In this document: piece after piece, positions 24,204 through 33,519 of the stretch | How positions within the stretch are numbered: the first letter of the stretch is position 1 | Layout: each line of letters begins with the position of its first letter | Assembly: GCF_001006045.1 (NCBI RefSeq) | Contig: NZ_CP011267.1 | Span: forward strand, 930,001 to 994,000 | DNA from: Geoglobus ahangari | GTDB taxonomy: Archaea > Halobacteriota > Archaeoglobi > Archaeoglobales > Archaeoglobaceae | Direction: 5' to 3' | DNA: 64,000 nt | Position numbers and translations under genes: made by a program | Notes under the pieces: generated by a model | The model's database searches: none | Told to the model about the DNA's origin: nothing | The model's input: only the letters and a program-made list of their open reading frames with translations

Positions 24204-25109
24204 ATGGTAAAGCACCTGATCTCGATATCTGACCTCACGAGGGACGAGATTCTCGATATCATTGAGCTGGCCGAGAGGCTGAAGGATGAGAGGAGCAGGG
24301 GGGTGTTCAGGGACTACCTCAAGAACAGGAGCCTCGCCATGGTCTTCGAGCTTCCATCCACGAGGACGAGGGTCAGCTTCGAGGTGGCAATGACCGAGAT
24401 GGGGGGGCACGCTCTTTACCTCGGCTGGAACGACCTCCCGCTCGGGAGGGGGGAGACAATAGCGGACACGGCCAGAGTCCTTTCCAGATACGTTTCTGCA
24501 ATAATGGCGAGGGTCAGGAGCCATGAAACTGTTGCCGAGCTTGCCAGGCACAGCGACGTTCCGGTTATAAACGGCCTCAGCAATCTGGAGCACCCATGCC
24601 AGACCCTTGCAGACCTGCTGACGATAAAGGAGAAAAAGGGAGGATTCGACATAAAGCTCGCGTGGGTTGGGGATGGCAACAACGTCTGCAACTCGATGAT
24701 TCTCGCCTCGGCAATCCTCGGGTTTGAGATGTTGGTGGCGACACCAAAAGGTTTTGAACCGAGTGAGAGTATACTGAAGTGGGCGCTGGAAAGGGGTGCT
24801 AGGGTTGAGCTGACGAACGACCCTCTGGCTGCCGTGAGCGGGGCGGACGTGATATACACGGACGTCTGGACGTCCATGGGTCAGGAGGCCGAAAGGGAGG
24901 AGAGGCTCAAGGCCTTCAGGCCGTTTCAGGTTAACGCGAGGCTGGTTGAGGGTGCGAAGGACGATGTGATAGTCATGCACTGCCTTCCAGCGCACAGGGG
25001 CGAGGAGATAACGGACGACGTCATAGACGGCAGCCACTCCGTGGTGTTCGATCAGGCAGAGAACAGGCTCCACGCCCAGAAAGCCGTGCTGCTGAGGCTG
25101 ATATCATGA
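24204..25109 (+). CDS. argF: Ornithine carbamoyltransferase
   Basis: The 301-residue enzyme has the carbamoyl-phosphate motif STRTRVSFE (about residues 49-57), HPCQTLADL near residue 133, and the ornithine-binding HCLPAHRG near residue 260, with the terminal region HAQKA. It makes citrulline in arginine synthesis; ArgG and ArgB are elsewhere in the window. The ATG at 24204 is about 27 nt after an AT-rich TTTATTAAATTTT box, fitting a leaderless start; the alternative ATG at 24192 adds four residues. It overlaps nadE by 4 bp. Confidence 0.94.
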   Translation: MVKHLISISDLTRDEILDIIELAERLKDERSRGVFRDYLKNRSLAMVFELPSTRTRVSFEVAMTEMGGHALYLGWNDLPLGRGETIADTARVLSRYVSAIMARVRSHETVAELARHSDVPVINGLSNLEHPCQTLADLLTIKEKKGGFDIKLAWVGDGNNVCNSMILASAILGFEMLVATPKGFEPSESILKWALERGARVELTNDPLAAVSGADVIYTDVWTSMGQEAEREERLKAFRPFQVNARLVEGAKDDVIVMHCLPAHRGEEITDDVIDGSHSVVFDQAENRLHAQKAVLLRLIS

Positions 25110-25882
25110 TGTGGGAGAGGGTTGCCGACAGGATTTGCGACTTCATAAGGAAGAAGGTCGAGCTTGCGAACGCGGACGGTGTGGTTGTTGGTGTGAGCGG
25201 AGGTGTTGACAGCGCCACCGTAGCTTTCCTCAGCGTGAGAGCCCTCGGCAGCGACAGGGTTTTCGCGACAATCATGCCAGAGATCGGGGTGACGACCGAG
25301 GAGGATGTTGAGGATGCAAAGCTCGTCTGCGAGACTCTCGGCATCGAGTACAGGTACGTGGAGATAAACCCCCTTCTGGAGAGCTTCTCCAGAACATTCG
25401 GTGAAAGCGATTCCCTCGCGTTCGCCAACGTGAAGCCGAGGGTCAGGATGATAATCAACTACTACTACGCCAACAGGCTCAACAGGCTTGTGGCAGGGAC
25501 AGGGAACAAGAGCGAGCTCAAGGTGGGCTACTTCACAAAGTACGGGGATGGGGGCGTGGACTTCCTGCCCATAGGCGACCTCTACAAGACCGAGGTCTTC
25601 GAGCTCGCCAAGTACCTCGGAGTGCCGGAGAGGATAATCTCGAAGAAGCCCTCGGCGAGGCTCTGGAAGGGACAGACCGACGAGGACGAGATGGGAATCA
25701 GCTACCAGAAGCTGGACGCCATACTGAAGGGCATCGAGGCCGGCATGGAGAAGGAGGAGATGGTTGAGAGGCTGGGAGTTAGCGCTGAAGAGGTGGAGAA
25801 GGTAATCTCAATGGTGGAAAAAAGCAGGCACAAGAGGGAGCTACCGCCCATAGCTCCCGTCAGGGGTTTAATCGACGTCTAA
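25106..25882 (+). CDS. nadE: NAD synthetase, ammonia-dependent
   Basis: The 258-residue enzyme has the PP-loop SGGVDSATV (about residues 31-39), [20 protein letters not shown], and [15 protein letters not shown] in the C-terminal third, all NadE hallmarks. There is no N-terminal glutaminase domain, so ammonia or an unlinked amidotransferase supplies nitrogen. It amidates deamido-NAD to NAD. The start overlaps argF as ATGA. Its 3' end overlaps the convergent pgiA by 15 bp. Confidence 0.94.
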   Translation: MMWERVADRICDFIRKKVELANADGVVVGVSGGVDSATVAFLSVRALGSDRVFATIMPEIGVTTEEDVEDAKLVCETLGIEYRYVEINPLLESFSRTFGESDSLAFANVKPRVRMIINYYYANRLNRLVAGTGNKSELKVGYFTKYGDGGVDFLPIGDLYKTEVFELAKYLGVPERIISKKPSARLWKGQTDEDEMGISYQKLDAILKGIEAGMEKEEMVERLGVSAEEVEKVISMVEKSRHKRELPPIAPVRGLIDV

Positions 25883-26584
25883 GGCTTTCTCAAACACCTC
25901 CCTATGCTTTTCCGGGTTTGTTAGCACCCCGAGGAGTTCGGGTTTTTCGAGCAGGTGGTACATCTCCCCATCGACATCGAACAGCTCGCTGGCCGCGCTC
26001 CCCCCCTCTCTAACCTCCGGCAGCTTCCTGTAGTTCCTGTTCTCAACCCATCCACCTGCCGTGAGGTAGTATCCAGCACCCCTCAGCCTTGCGTATGGCT
26101 CGTACAGTGACTGGAAGCTCCTGCACACCCAGTTGGACGTCACGAGCCTTTCATCGCTTGGGTTCACCATCACGTGGCCGTAGTCCGGGGGGACGAGCAG
26201 CATCTCCCCCTCCTTGACCTCGACGGCTATGAAGTCCAGAAGCTCATCCTCCCTCTCGCCCCTCTTCTGAAGGAGGAAGACCGCCCTGCCCTCTATCACC
26301 TGATAGAGCTCGGGGTAGCTGATCTCCCTGTGGATGGGGTGATAGTGACCGTATGTCTTGATGAACTCCTCTCCAATTCTCGCGGGAGGTATGACGGTGT
26401 AGTCGTACCTCAGTCCGAGCTCGGCGATTCTCCTTGCATCTTCCTCGCTGAGCGAGCAGTCCCTGTACATGTAGTAGGCCGGAAAGTTCTCCCTTAGCTG
26501 GTCAGGCTGGTAGAGCACGGGCTTCAAATCTTCGGCAAATCTGATGGCTGGCGTGAGCTCTTCAAAATTGACGAGCGGTTTCAT
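25868..26584 (-). CDS. pgiA: Glucose-6-phosphate isomerase, archaeal cupin type
   Basis: The 238-residue cupin has the metal-binding motif GHYHP followed by YPELYQVIEGRA and a second cupin motif PPDYGHVMVNP, as in the euryarchaeal cPGI family. The enzyme interconverts glucose-6-phosphate and fructose-6-phosphate with a bound metal and is unrelated to bacterial PGI. The length is slightly above the roughly 190 residues of Pyrococcus cPGI because of a C-terminal extension of about 50 residues ending in KALDVD. Confidence 0.88.
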   Translation of the reverse strand: MKPLVNFEELTPAIRFAEDLKPVLYQPDQLRENFPAYYMYRDCSLSEEDARRIAELGLRYDYTVIPPARIGEEFIKTYGHYHPIHREISYPELYQVIEGRAVFLLQKRGEREDELLDFIAVEVKEGEMLLVPPDYGHVMVNPSDERLVTSNWVCRSFQSLYEPYARLRGAGYYLTAGGWVENRNYRKLPEVREGGSAASELFDVDGEMYHLLEKPELLGVLTNPEKHREVFEKALDVD

Positions 26585-26695
26585 GGGGTATTTTATGGCG
26601 TTTCAACCATTAAAATCTTTTCCCGGAAAAACAGCTTTTGGACTCGAACTCACAATTGCGAAATCTTAAACTATAAATTAGTTCAATCTTTAACA

Positions 26696-27166
26696 ATGCC
26701 AATCACGCCAATGGAGATTTACAAGCTATTGCCGAAAACCAACTGCAAGAAGTGCGGAGAGCAGACGTGCATGGCCTTTGCCTTCAAGGTCGTCAACAGG
26801 GAGAGGCAGATCGAGGAGTGCACGCCGCTTTTTGAGGAGGCGAAGTACGAGAAGCAGAAGGAGGAGCTGCTCAAGCTCCTCGAGCCCCTGAAGGAGGCAA
26901 CCGAAACGGGGCTGATAGTGGACGAGTCGAAGTGCTCCGGCTGTGCGAACTGCATCGTCGTCTGTCCGGTGCACGCTGCGGAGGATCCCTATGGTTCTGG
27001 GAGCGGCTACGGGCCGAAAATTGAGGATCCGATTTACAGGCTTGAGAATGGAGTGCTGAAGGTAATTAACATGCAGAAGTGCAGAAGGTACGGGAAGAAC
27101 AGGGTTCTCTGCGTCGCCTGCAGGGAGAACTGTCCAAGCGATGCTATAAGCTTTCTGGAGGGATGA
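26696..27166 (+). CDS. Ferredoxin with CdhE-type N-terminal Fe-S module, in the fwdBD cluster
   Basis: The 156-residue protein opens with MEIYKLLPKTNCKKCGEQTC, an Fe-S module (PF04060-like) almost superimposable on the N-terminus of CdhE at 35819, which reads LEVYKFLPQTNCGECGYDTC. A dicluster ferredoxin domain follows: CSGCANCIVVCP and CVACRENCP. It is followed at once by fwdB and fwdD paralogues and lies upstream of the cdh operon. I infer an electron carrier between formylmethanofuran dehydrogenase-like and CODH/ACS complexes. The promoter region carries ATTGCGAAAT (26655-26664), as does the symporter promoter. Confidence 0.78.
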   Translation: MPITPMEIYKLLPKTNCKKCGEQTCMAFAFKVVNRERQIEECTPLFEEAKYEKQKEELLKLLEPLKEATETGLIVDESKCSGCANCIVVCPVHAAEDPYGSGSGYGPKIEDPIYRLENGVLKVINMQKCRRYGKNRVLCVACRENCPSDAISFLEG

Positions 27167-27168
27167 TC

Positions 27169-28389
27169 ATGCCGGTGACCTGTGCTGGATGTTCGTGTCT
27201 TTGTGACGACATAGAGGTTAAGGTTGAGGGGGACAGGATAACCCACGTACTGCATGCATGCAGGAGGGGGGCCGGGATATTCCTGAACCACCAGTCCTCG
27301 AGGGCCAAGCCCAAGGTCGATGGCAGGGAGGTGGACTTTGACTCGGCAATCGAGAGGGCTCAGGAGCTGATAAAGGAGTCGGAGAACCTCGCGATCTACG
27401 GCCTCGACACGACAACCCTCGAGGCCCAGAAGCTCGCCATAGAGCTCGCTGAGAAGAAGGGAGCTTACATTGACGACAACTCGACGTTCTGCCTCGGAGA
27501 CTTCGTGGAGATGGTTCTCAGGGGTGAGCTGCCCAGCACGACCCTTGAGGAGGTGAAGAACAACGCCTACGTGATCGTCTACTGGGGCGTTGATCCCTAC
27601 CACAGCCTCTCGAGGCACATGTCCCGCTACACCTACTACCCGAGGGGGGGGAAGAGGCAGCGCGGATACGAGGAGGACAGGTTCCTGGTGGTGATAGACG
27701 TCAGGAAGACCCACACAGCGAAGCTCGCCAAGAAGAACGCCAGGTTCTTCGAGGTCAAGGACGACCTTGAGATAATCGAAGCTTTCAGTCAGGCGCTCGA
27801 GGGGAAGGCTCCGAAGATCTACGCAAACGACATCCCGAGAGTCCTGAAGGAGATGGAGAAGGCCGACTTCAACGTAATATTCGGGGGGCTCGGGCTGAAG
27901 TACGGGCTGAAGGGAAACTACGAGCCGTTCAAGGAGCTTGTGAGGAAGATGAACGAGAAGACGAGCGTGTACTTCATTCCGGCCGGCTGCCACCCGAACA
28001 TGAGGGGCTTCAACGAGCTAATGTTCGAGAAGACGGGGAGCATAAACAAGTACAGCTTCAGGGAGCAGAAGTCCTCCGAGGACTATGCGTTCTACAGGCT
28101 CCTTGAGAGCGAGTCGATAGACACTGCCATAGTGATCGGCACAGACCCCCTGAACTCGCTGCCGTTTGAGTATGCGAAGAAGCTCGCTAAGATCAACACC
28201 ATCGTCATCGACCCGCGCGTCACCTTCACGGGAGAGGTGGCCAAGGTCGTGATTCCATCGGCGATAGCCGGCGTTGAGGCTGGTGGTACAATGGTTAGAA
28301 GCGACGGGGTCAGGGTGGAGCTGAAGCCTGTGTTTGAAAGCGAGGTCAATGACGAGACGATCCTCAGGAAGCTTCTGGAGGTGGTGTGA
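27169..28389 (+). CDS. fwdB: Formylmethanofuran dehydrogenase subunit B paralogue (molybdopterin/tungstopterin)
   Basis: The 406-residue protein has the N-terminal [4Fe-4S] motif CAGCSCLC (residues 5-12) and HACRRGAG, and the molybdopterin-binding body with YWGVDPYHSLSRH and IGTDPLNSLP. The predicted metal-ligand cysteine is C108 in STFCLGD. The residue after it is Leu, whereas the second FwdB here (49196) has Cys-His as in formate dehydrogenases. Either its chemistry is altered or it serves another complex. The ATG at 27169 is chosen with CTGGAGGG 6 nt upstream; ATG 27163 overlaps the previous stop but is too close to that site. Confidence 0.85.
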   Translation: MPVTCAGCSCLCDDIEVKVEGDRITHVLHACRRGAGIFLNHQSSRAKPKVDGREVDFDSAIERAQELIKESENLAIYGLDTTTLEAQKLAIELAEKKGAYIDDNSTFCLGDFVEMVLRGELPSTTLEEVKNNAYVIVYWGVDPYHSLSRHMSRYTYYPRGGKRQRGYEEDRFLVVIDVRKTHTAKLAKKNARFFEVKDDLEIIEAFSQALEGKAPKIYANDIPRVLKEMEKADFNVIFGGLGLKYGLKGNYEPFKELVRKMNEKTSVYFIPAGCHPNMRGFNELMFEKTGSINKYSFREQKSSEDYAFYRLLESESIDTAIVIGTDPLNSLPFEYAKKLAKINTIVIDPRVTFTGEVAKVVIPSAIAGVEAGGTMVRSDGVRVELKPVFESEVNDETILRKLLEVV

Positions 28390-28788
28390 ATGCCGTTGCA
28401 GTTTTCCAAGTTTCTGAAGAAGATCACCGTCGAAGTCGTCGTTGCGAGGTCGAGCTTTCAGGTTGAGGCGATGGACAAGGGCAAGTTCACGGACGAGTAC
28501 GTGGAGAAGTCTGCGGTCATCTACTTCACCGAGGAGTTCGCCAAGAGCAACGGGCTGAAAGAGGGCGATGTTGTGAGGGTGACGAGGGCCGGGAGGAGCG
28601 TGAACGTGAAGGTGGCGATCTCAGATGTCGCCCCCAGCAGCGGAGCGTTTATGCCCAACAGCATCTACACCTCCTACCTGACAGACTTCGACAGCTTCAA
28701 GCGGTTCGAGGCATCGATCGAGCCCGTCAGTGGAGGTAGTGTTACCAAACCGGAAGAAATTATGCAGATAGTGTTAAACGATTCTTAA
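28390..28788 (+). CDS. fwdD: Formylmethanofuran dehydrogenase subunit D paralogue
   Basis: The 132-residue molybdopterin-dinucleotide-binding domain resembles FwdD, with YFTEEFAKSNGLKEGDVVRV and APSSGAFMPNSIY, the latter aligning with the FIPMGPYAN region of the second FwdD at 50453. It starts directly after the fwdB stop (TGAATG). The two would form the catalytic BD pair. The genes for subunits A and C are missing from this locus, so this pair either shares the A and C of the second cluster or works in a different complex. Confidence 0.83.
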   Translation: MPLQFSKFLKKITVEVVVARSSFQVEAMDKGKFTDEYVEKSAVIYFTEEFAKSNGLKEGDVVRVTRAGRSVNVKVAISDVAPSSGAFMPNSIYTSYLTDFDSFKRFEASIEPVSGGSVTKPEEIMQIVLNDS

Positions 28789-28871
28789 TTTATTATTAAT
28801 GCTGCGAAAAATAGGTAATGTTTTATAGTTGTATAGAGCGGAGTTTAATTCAAATGGAGGGTCGAGAAACG

Positions 28872-28890
28872 CCCGAAACGAATATATACT
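28872..28890 (+). promoter_or_regulatory. Predicted BRE/TATA promoter of the cdh operon
   Basis: CCCGAAACGAATATATACT combines a BRE-like GAAA stretch with a clear TATA element (ATATATAC). Transcription would begin near 28912-28916, giving a leader of about 30 nt with the AGGTGG ribosome-binding site at 28931-28936 before cdhA. Confidence 0.55.
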
Positions 28891-28942
28891 TTGGAGTTAA
28901 AAATAACGGAAATATGGTTTTCGGTTTAAGAGGTGGTATGGT

Positions 28943-31354
28943 ATGGCATTCGAACTGAAAAAAGGTTTGTTCGCAATCGACGAGATGCGGAACGTTAGCA
29001 TAAAAATAGGGAAGGTAATTGACGAGGCAGAGGAATGGGACGAGCCGATGGGGCCAACGCCAAAGCCCGGAATACTTGAGCTGAGGAAGTGGGACCACAA
29101 GCTGCTCGACAGGTTTGAGCCGTTCTACGCCCCGATGTCTGACTACTGCAACCTCTGTACGATGGGGCCGTGCGATCTTTCAATGAACAAGAGGGGCGCG
29201 TGTGGTATTGACCTGAAGACCGCGAAGGCCAGACTCGTCACAATTGCGTGCTGTATTGGTGCTTCCGCGCACACGGCTCATGCGAGGCACCTCCTCGATC
29301 ACCTGATTGAGGAGTACGGTGAGGATACCCCGATTGATCTTGGCCCGGACGTGAATGTTGAGGCGCCCAACATAAGGACGGTAATTGGAATAAGGCCCAG
29401 AACCCTCGGAGACCTCAGAGAGGCCCTCGACTGGGCTGAGAAGGAGATCGTAAAGGTTCTCCACTCCGTGCACATCGGAAACGAGGAGAGCTACATCGAC
29501 TACGAGAGCAAGGCCCTGCACGTCAGCATGGCGGACCACATCGGAATGGAGGTCGCGGACATCGCCCAGATTGTCGCGTTCAACCTGCCCAAGGCTGAGC
29601 CGGACACGCCTCTTGTGGACACGGGCTTTGGAATAATAGACAAGAACAAGCCCGTCATCGTTGTTGTTGGCCACAACGTGATGTACTCCAGGCCGATAAT
29701 GGAGTATCTGGAGGAGCAGGGCAGGATTGACGACTTTGAGATCGCCGGCCTCTGCTGCACCGCGCATGACATGACGAGGGTGAACGCTAAAACCAAGATC
29801 TTCGGACCGCTCAGCTACGAGCTCAGGGTTATAAGATCAGGTCTGCCTGATGTGATGGTCAGCGATGAGCAGTGCATCAGGGCGGACCTGCTCGAGGCGT
29901 GCAAGGCTGTCGGCATTCCACTCATAGCCACGAGCGATGCTGCGGTAAGGGGACTGCCGGACGTCAGCGACTGGCCGGTTGACAAGATTGTTGATGCCCT
30001 TGTCAGCGGGAAGCTTCCGGGTGTGTTCCTGCCCGATCCTGAGAAGGTCGGACAGGTCGCGCCGCTTGTTGCAGAGGCGATGTTCAAGAAGCACGGTGGA
30101 GACAGGAAGTACAGGTTCTTCGCCACCGAGGAGGACATGTGGAACGAGATCAACAAGTGTACGCAGTGCATGAACTGTGTGTTCACCTGCCCGCACAACC
30201 TGAGGATCGACCAGGGAATGGCGCACGCCCAGAAGACCAAGGACCTCAGCAAGCTCGCCGACCTCCAGGAGAGGTGCATCTCGTGCGGCAAGTGTGAGCA
30301 GGCGTGTCCGAAGAACATCAAGATCATAAACGTGATAATGTCCGCCGGATTCGATCAGCTCTACAACAGGACCGGCAAGACGAGGGTCGGAAGGGGCCCA
30401 GTGCAGGACACCGAAATCAGGAACGTCGGTCAGCCGATCGTCATGGGTCAGATTCCGGGTGTGATTGCGGCAGTTGGATGCCCCAACTACCCGGACTACG
30501 CGAGCGACCTGAAGGTAATCCTCGAGGAGTTCCTCAGGAGGAAGTACATCGTCGTCACCTCCGGATGTCACGCGATGGAAATCGGCATGACCAAGGACGA
30601 GGACGGTCAGACCCTCTACGAGAAGTACTCGGGAAGCTTCGATGCAGGCGGCCTCGTCAACGTGGGTAGCTGTGTCTCCAACAGCCACATAAGCGGTGCG
30701 GCGATAAAGATCGCCAGCATATTCGCCATGAGGCCGCTGAGGGGCAACTACGCCGAGATCGCCGACTACGTCTTCAACAGAGTTGGTGCGGTCGGATTCA
30801 GCTGGGGACCGTACAGCCACAAGGCTGCGAGCATCGCAACGGGGTTCAACAGGCTCGGAGTGCCTGTGGTTGTTGGACCGCACGGCACCAAGTACAGGAG
30901 GGCGTACATCGGCAGGTACTACAAGCCGGAGGAGTGGTGGGTGTACGACATCAAGACCAAGAGCAAAGTGAACATCGAGCCCGCTCCGGACTCACTGCTG
31001 GTTGCCGTCGAGACCAAGGAGGAGGCCATAGTCCAGCTGGCGAGGCTCGCCATAAGGCCGAACGACACGAGCCTCGGAAGGCAGATCAAGCTGACCCACT
31101 ATCTGGAGCTCAGCCAGAAGTACCTTGGTGCGCTGCCTGACGACTGGTACCTCTACGTCAGGAGCGAGGCCGATCTGCCGCTGAAGATGAAGGACGAGCT
31201 GCTCCACATACTCGAGAGCGAGTACGGCTGGAAGATCGACTGGAGCAAGAAGAAGATCCTTGAGGGACCGATCAGGGGCTTTGATGCTGGATTCAACCCG
31301 ACGCTCGTTGAGGAGGTTTACGAGAAGTATGCGGGCGAAAAGCCCCCACAGTAA
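28943..31354 (+). CDS. cdhA: CO dehydrogenase/acetyl-CoA synthase, alpha subunit
   Basis: The 803-residue Ni-Fe CO dehydrogenase has the N-terminal B/D-cluster ligands CNLCTMGPC (residues 69-77) and two ferredoxin-type motifs at about 406 and 444 (CTQCMNCVFTC, CISCGKCEQAC). C-cluster cysteines follow in AVGCPNY, VVTSGCHAME and NVGSCVSNSH. It oxidises CO or reduces CO2 in the acetyl-CoA decarbonylase/synthase complex. It opens a tightly packed operon. The ATG at 28943 follows AGGTGG at a 6-nt spacing; an ATG 5 nt earlier is out of frame. Confidence 0.96.
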   Translation: MAFELKKGLFAIDEMRNVSIKIGKVIDEAEEWDEPMGPTPKPGILELRKWDHKLLDRFEPFYAPMSDYCNLCTMGPCDLSMNKRGACGIDLKTAKARLVTIACCIGASAHTAHARHLLDHLIEEYGEDTPIDLGPDVNVEAPNIRTVIGIRPRTLGDLREALDWAEKEIVKVLHSVHIGNEESYIDYESKALHVSMADHIGMEVADIAQIVAFNLPKAEPDTPLVDTGFGIIDKNKPVIVVVGHNVMYSRPIMEYLEEQGRIDDFEIAGLCCTAHDMTRVNAKTKIFGPLSYELRVIRSGLPDVMVSDEQCIRADLLEACKAVGIPLIATSDAAVRGLPDVSDWPVDKIVDALVSGKLPGVFLPDPEKVGQVAPLVAEAMFKKHGGDRKYRFFATEEDMWNEINKCTQCMNCVFTCPHNLRIDQGMAHAQKTKDLSKLADLQERCISCGKCEQACPKNIKIINVIMSAGFDQLYNRTGKTRVGRGPVQDTEIRNVGQPIVMGQIPGVIAAVGCPNYPDYASDLKVILEEFLRRKYIVVTSGCHAMEIGMTKDEDGQTLYEKYSGSFDAGGLVNVGSCVSNSHISGAAIKIASIFAMRPLRGNYAEIADYVFNRVGAVGFSWGPYSHKAASIATGFNRLGVPVVVGPHGTKYRRAYIGRYYKPEEWWVYDIKTKSKVNIEPAPDSLLVAVETKEEAIVQLARLAIRPNDTSLGRQIKLTHYLELSQKYLGALPDDWYLYVRSEADLPLKMKDELLHILESEYGWKIDWSKKKILEGPIRGFDAGFNPTLVEEVYEKYAGEKPPQ

Positions 31355-31375
31355 ATTTTTTCGGAGGTGTAACTG

Positions 31376-31921
31376 ATGGCGGTTAAGAAGGAGGAGAAGT
31401 ATCCCGTGGCAAGAAGGTATCAGGTTGCAGACATTCAGGTAAGCAGGGACGCCACGCCCGTAAAGCCGAGCGTGGTTGTAAATCTGGTCAAGAAGGCCAA
31501 GCACCCCGTGCTCGTCACGGGTGGAAAGCTGCTCAAGGAGGAGAAGCTTGTAGAGTACGCGGTGAAGTTCTACGAGAAGGGCATTCCAATAATCGCCACT
31601 GGCGGATCGAGCAAGCCCCTCATTGAGAGGGGTGTGAAGCCCCAGTCCATAGTGTTCCCGCTGCACTACGTGACCCAGTTCATGCTCGACGAGGAGTGGC
31701 AGGGCTTTGATGGCAAGGGCAACTACGACGTCGTGCTCTACCTCGGCTTCCTGCCCTACTACCTCTCCAGAATGCTCTCTGCCCTGAAGCACTTCTCGAA
31801 GATAACGACGATAAGCCTCGACGAGTTCTATCAGCCTCATGCGAAGTTCAGCTTCACGAACCTTACCGCAAATAAGGAGATGCACTATCAGATGCTTGAG
31901 GAGGTTTTGAACGGTCTTTAG
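31376..31921 (+). CDS. cdhB: CO dehydrogenase/acetyl-CoA synthase, epsilon subunit
   Basis: The 181-residue protein has a Rossmann-like (DHS-type) fold: KKAKHPVLVTGGKLLKEEKLVEYA and IIATGGSSKPLIERG. This is the epsilon subunit that binds the alpha subunit in the CODH component; it has no known catalysis. A GGAGGTGT ribosome-binding site lies at 31363-31370. It ends 14 nt before cdhC, with the cdhC ribosome-binding site directly after its stop codon. Confidence 0.94.
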   Translation: MAVKKEEKYPVARRYQVADIQVSRDATPVKPSVVVNLVKKAKHPVLVTGGKLLKEEKLVEYAVKFYEKGIPIIATGGSSKPLIERGVKPQSIVFPLHYVTQFMLDEEWQGFDGKGNYDVVLYLGFLPYYLSRMLSALKHFSKITTISLDEFYQPHAKFSFTNLTANKEMHYQMLEEVLNGL

Positions 31922-31935
31922 AGGAGGTGATTATG

Positions 31936-33519
31936 ATGGTTGAGAGGAAGAGGATTGAGATTCCGGAAGGTGCTAAGATTAAGGAGAGCGTTGGTGAGGA
32001 GGCAGAGTTTCCGTTTGACATCTCCCCGATGTACGAGGGAGAGAGGGTCAGGAAGGGCGACATGTACGTAGAGCTTGGCGGCACGTCCCAGCCGGGCTTC
32101 GAGCTCGTTCTTGCCCTGCCGGAGGATCAGGTAGAGGACATGAAGGTCACGCTCGTCGGCCCGGACCTCGACGAGATGGAGGAGGGCAAGGCCTATCCGT
32201 ACGCGATGATCTACTACATCGCCGGCAGCCAGGTGGAGCAGGACCTCGAGCCTGTGATTGAGAGGAGGAACCACGACTTCCAGAACTACATCGAGGGCTA
32301 CATGCACCTGAACCAGAGATACGACATCTGGATCAGGATCAGCAAGGGTGCCGTGAAGAAGGGCCTCAAGAGTCTCATTCAGATCGCCAAGGCCACGATG
32401 ATGCTCTTCAAGAACGAGCTTCCGTTCATCGAGAAGATCGAGGCCGTTTACATAACCGACAAGGATCTCGTCGAAAAGGTGCTCAACGAGGTCGCGATGC
32501 CGATCTACGATGAGAGAGACGCGAGGGTTGAGAGCCTGCACGACGAGGATGTGGACGAGTTCTACTCATGCACGCTCTGCCAAAGCTTCGCTCCAACGAA
32601 CGTCTGCGTCGTCAGCCCTGACAGGCCATCTCTCTGCGGTGCCATAAGCTGGTTCGACGGCAGGGCTGCGGCGAGGGTTGACCCGGAGGGACCGAACAAG
32701 GCCATTCCGAAGGGCGACGTCATTGATCCGATTGGCGGAGAGTACTCCGGAGTTAACGAGTTCGCCAAGGAGGAGAGCGGTGGAGAGTACGACAGGATAA
32801 AGCTCCACAGCTTCTTCGAGTACCCGCACACCTCGTGCGGATGCTTCGAGGTCATCGGCTTCTACATGCCAGAGGTTGACGGAATTGGCTGGGTCCACAG
32901 AGGATATCCCGAGCCGGCACCTAACGGGCTCACCTTCTCGACGATGGCCGGGCAGACCGGTGGAGGAAAGCAGGTCATCGGTTTCTTGGGCATCGGTATA
33001 AGCTACTTCAGGAGCAAGAAGTTCATACAGGCCGACGGTGGCTGGTACAGGACCGTCTGGATGCCAAAGGATCTCAAGCAGAGGGTCGAGAAGTACATAC
33101 CCGAGGACGTCAGGGACAAGATCGCAACCGAGGAGGAGGCGAGGACGATCGAAGAACTCAAGGAGTTCCTGAAGAAGGTCAACCACCCCGTCGTTACTGG
33201 TGTTGTGAGGCCGGTTGACGGCAAGAAGATCACCGAGGGATGGGTTGAGGAAGAGGAGGAGGCCGAGGAAGAGGCCGTCGCTGAGGAGGCTGCGGTCGAG
33301 GAGGCACCAGCTGCTGCAGAGCAGCCAGCAGTCCAGCAGGTGCAGCCAGCCCAGATGGCAATGCCGATGCAGATGCCACAGCTTCCAGCGTTCCAGATGC
33401 CGCAGATTCAGGTTCCGGCCCAGCCAGCCACTGCTGGAATAAAGCTGATAATCAAGGACGCCAAGATCTACATCGACAAGGTCATAGTGAAGAGCGAGGA
33501 GAAGAAGGGTGGAAAGTAA
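31936..33519 (+). CDS. cdhC: Acetyl-CoA decarbonylase/synthase, beta subunit
   Basis: The 527-residue acetyl-CoA synthase carries A-cluster ligands CTLCQSFAPTNVC (from about residue 213) and the proximal nickel motif SCGCFE (CGC near residue 302). It joins methyl, CO and CoA. After residue 435 comes a long acidic then Ala/Pro/Gln/Met-rich linker, and the chain ends in a separate strand-like tail, IKLIIKDAKIYIDKVIV. The downstream 33-aa ORF repeats this tail. ATG 31936 is preferred to ATG 31933 and GTG 31927 by spacing from GGAGGTG. Confidence 0.95.
   Translation: MVERKRIEIPEGAKIKESVGEEAEFPFDISPMYEGERVRKGDMYVELGGTSQPGFELVLALPEDQVEDMKVTLVGPDLDEMEEGKAYPYAMIYYIAGSQVEQDLEPVIERRNHDFQNYIEGYMHLNQRYDIWIRISKGAVKKGLKSLIQIAKATMMLFKNELPFIEKIEAVYITDKDLVEKVLNEVAMPIYDERDARVESLHDEDVDEFYSCTLCQSFAPTNVCVVSPDRPSLCGAISWFDGRAAARVDPEGPNKAIPKGDVIDPIGGEYSGVNEFAKEESGGEYDRIKLHSFFEYPHTSCGCFEVIGFYMPEVDGIGWVHRGYPEPAPNGLTFSTMAGQTGGGKQVIGFLGIGISYFRSKKFIQADGGWYRTVWMPKDLKQRVEKYIPEDVRDKIATEEEARTIEELKEFLKKVNHPVVTGVVRPVDGKKITEGWVEEEEEAEEEAVAEEAAVEEAPAAAEQPAVQQVQPAQMAMPMQMPQLPAFQMPQIQVPAQPATAGIKLIIKDAKIYIDKVIVKSEEKKGGK

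Noticed and set aside
28855-28956. Short ORF of about 33 codons just upstream of cdhA
   Set aside because: It runs through the predicted TATA box and into cdhA out of frame, so it is unlikely to be translated.
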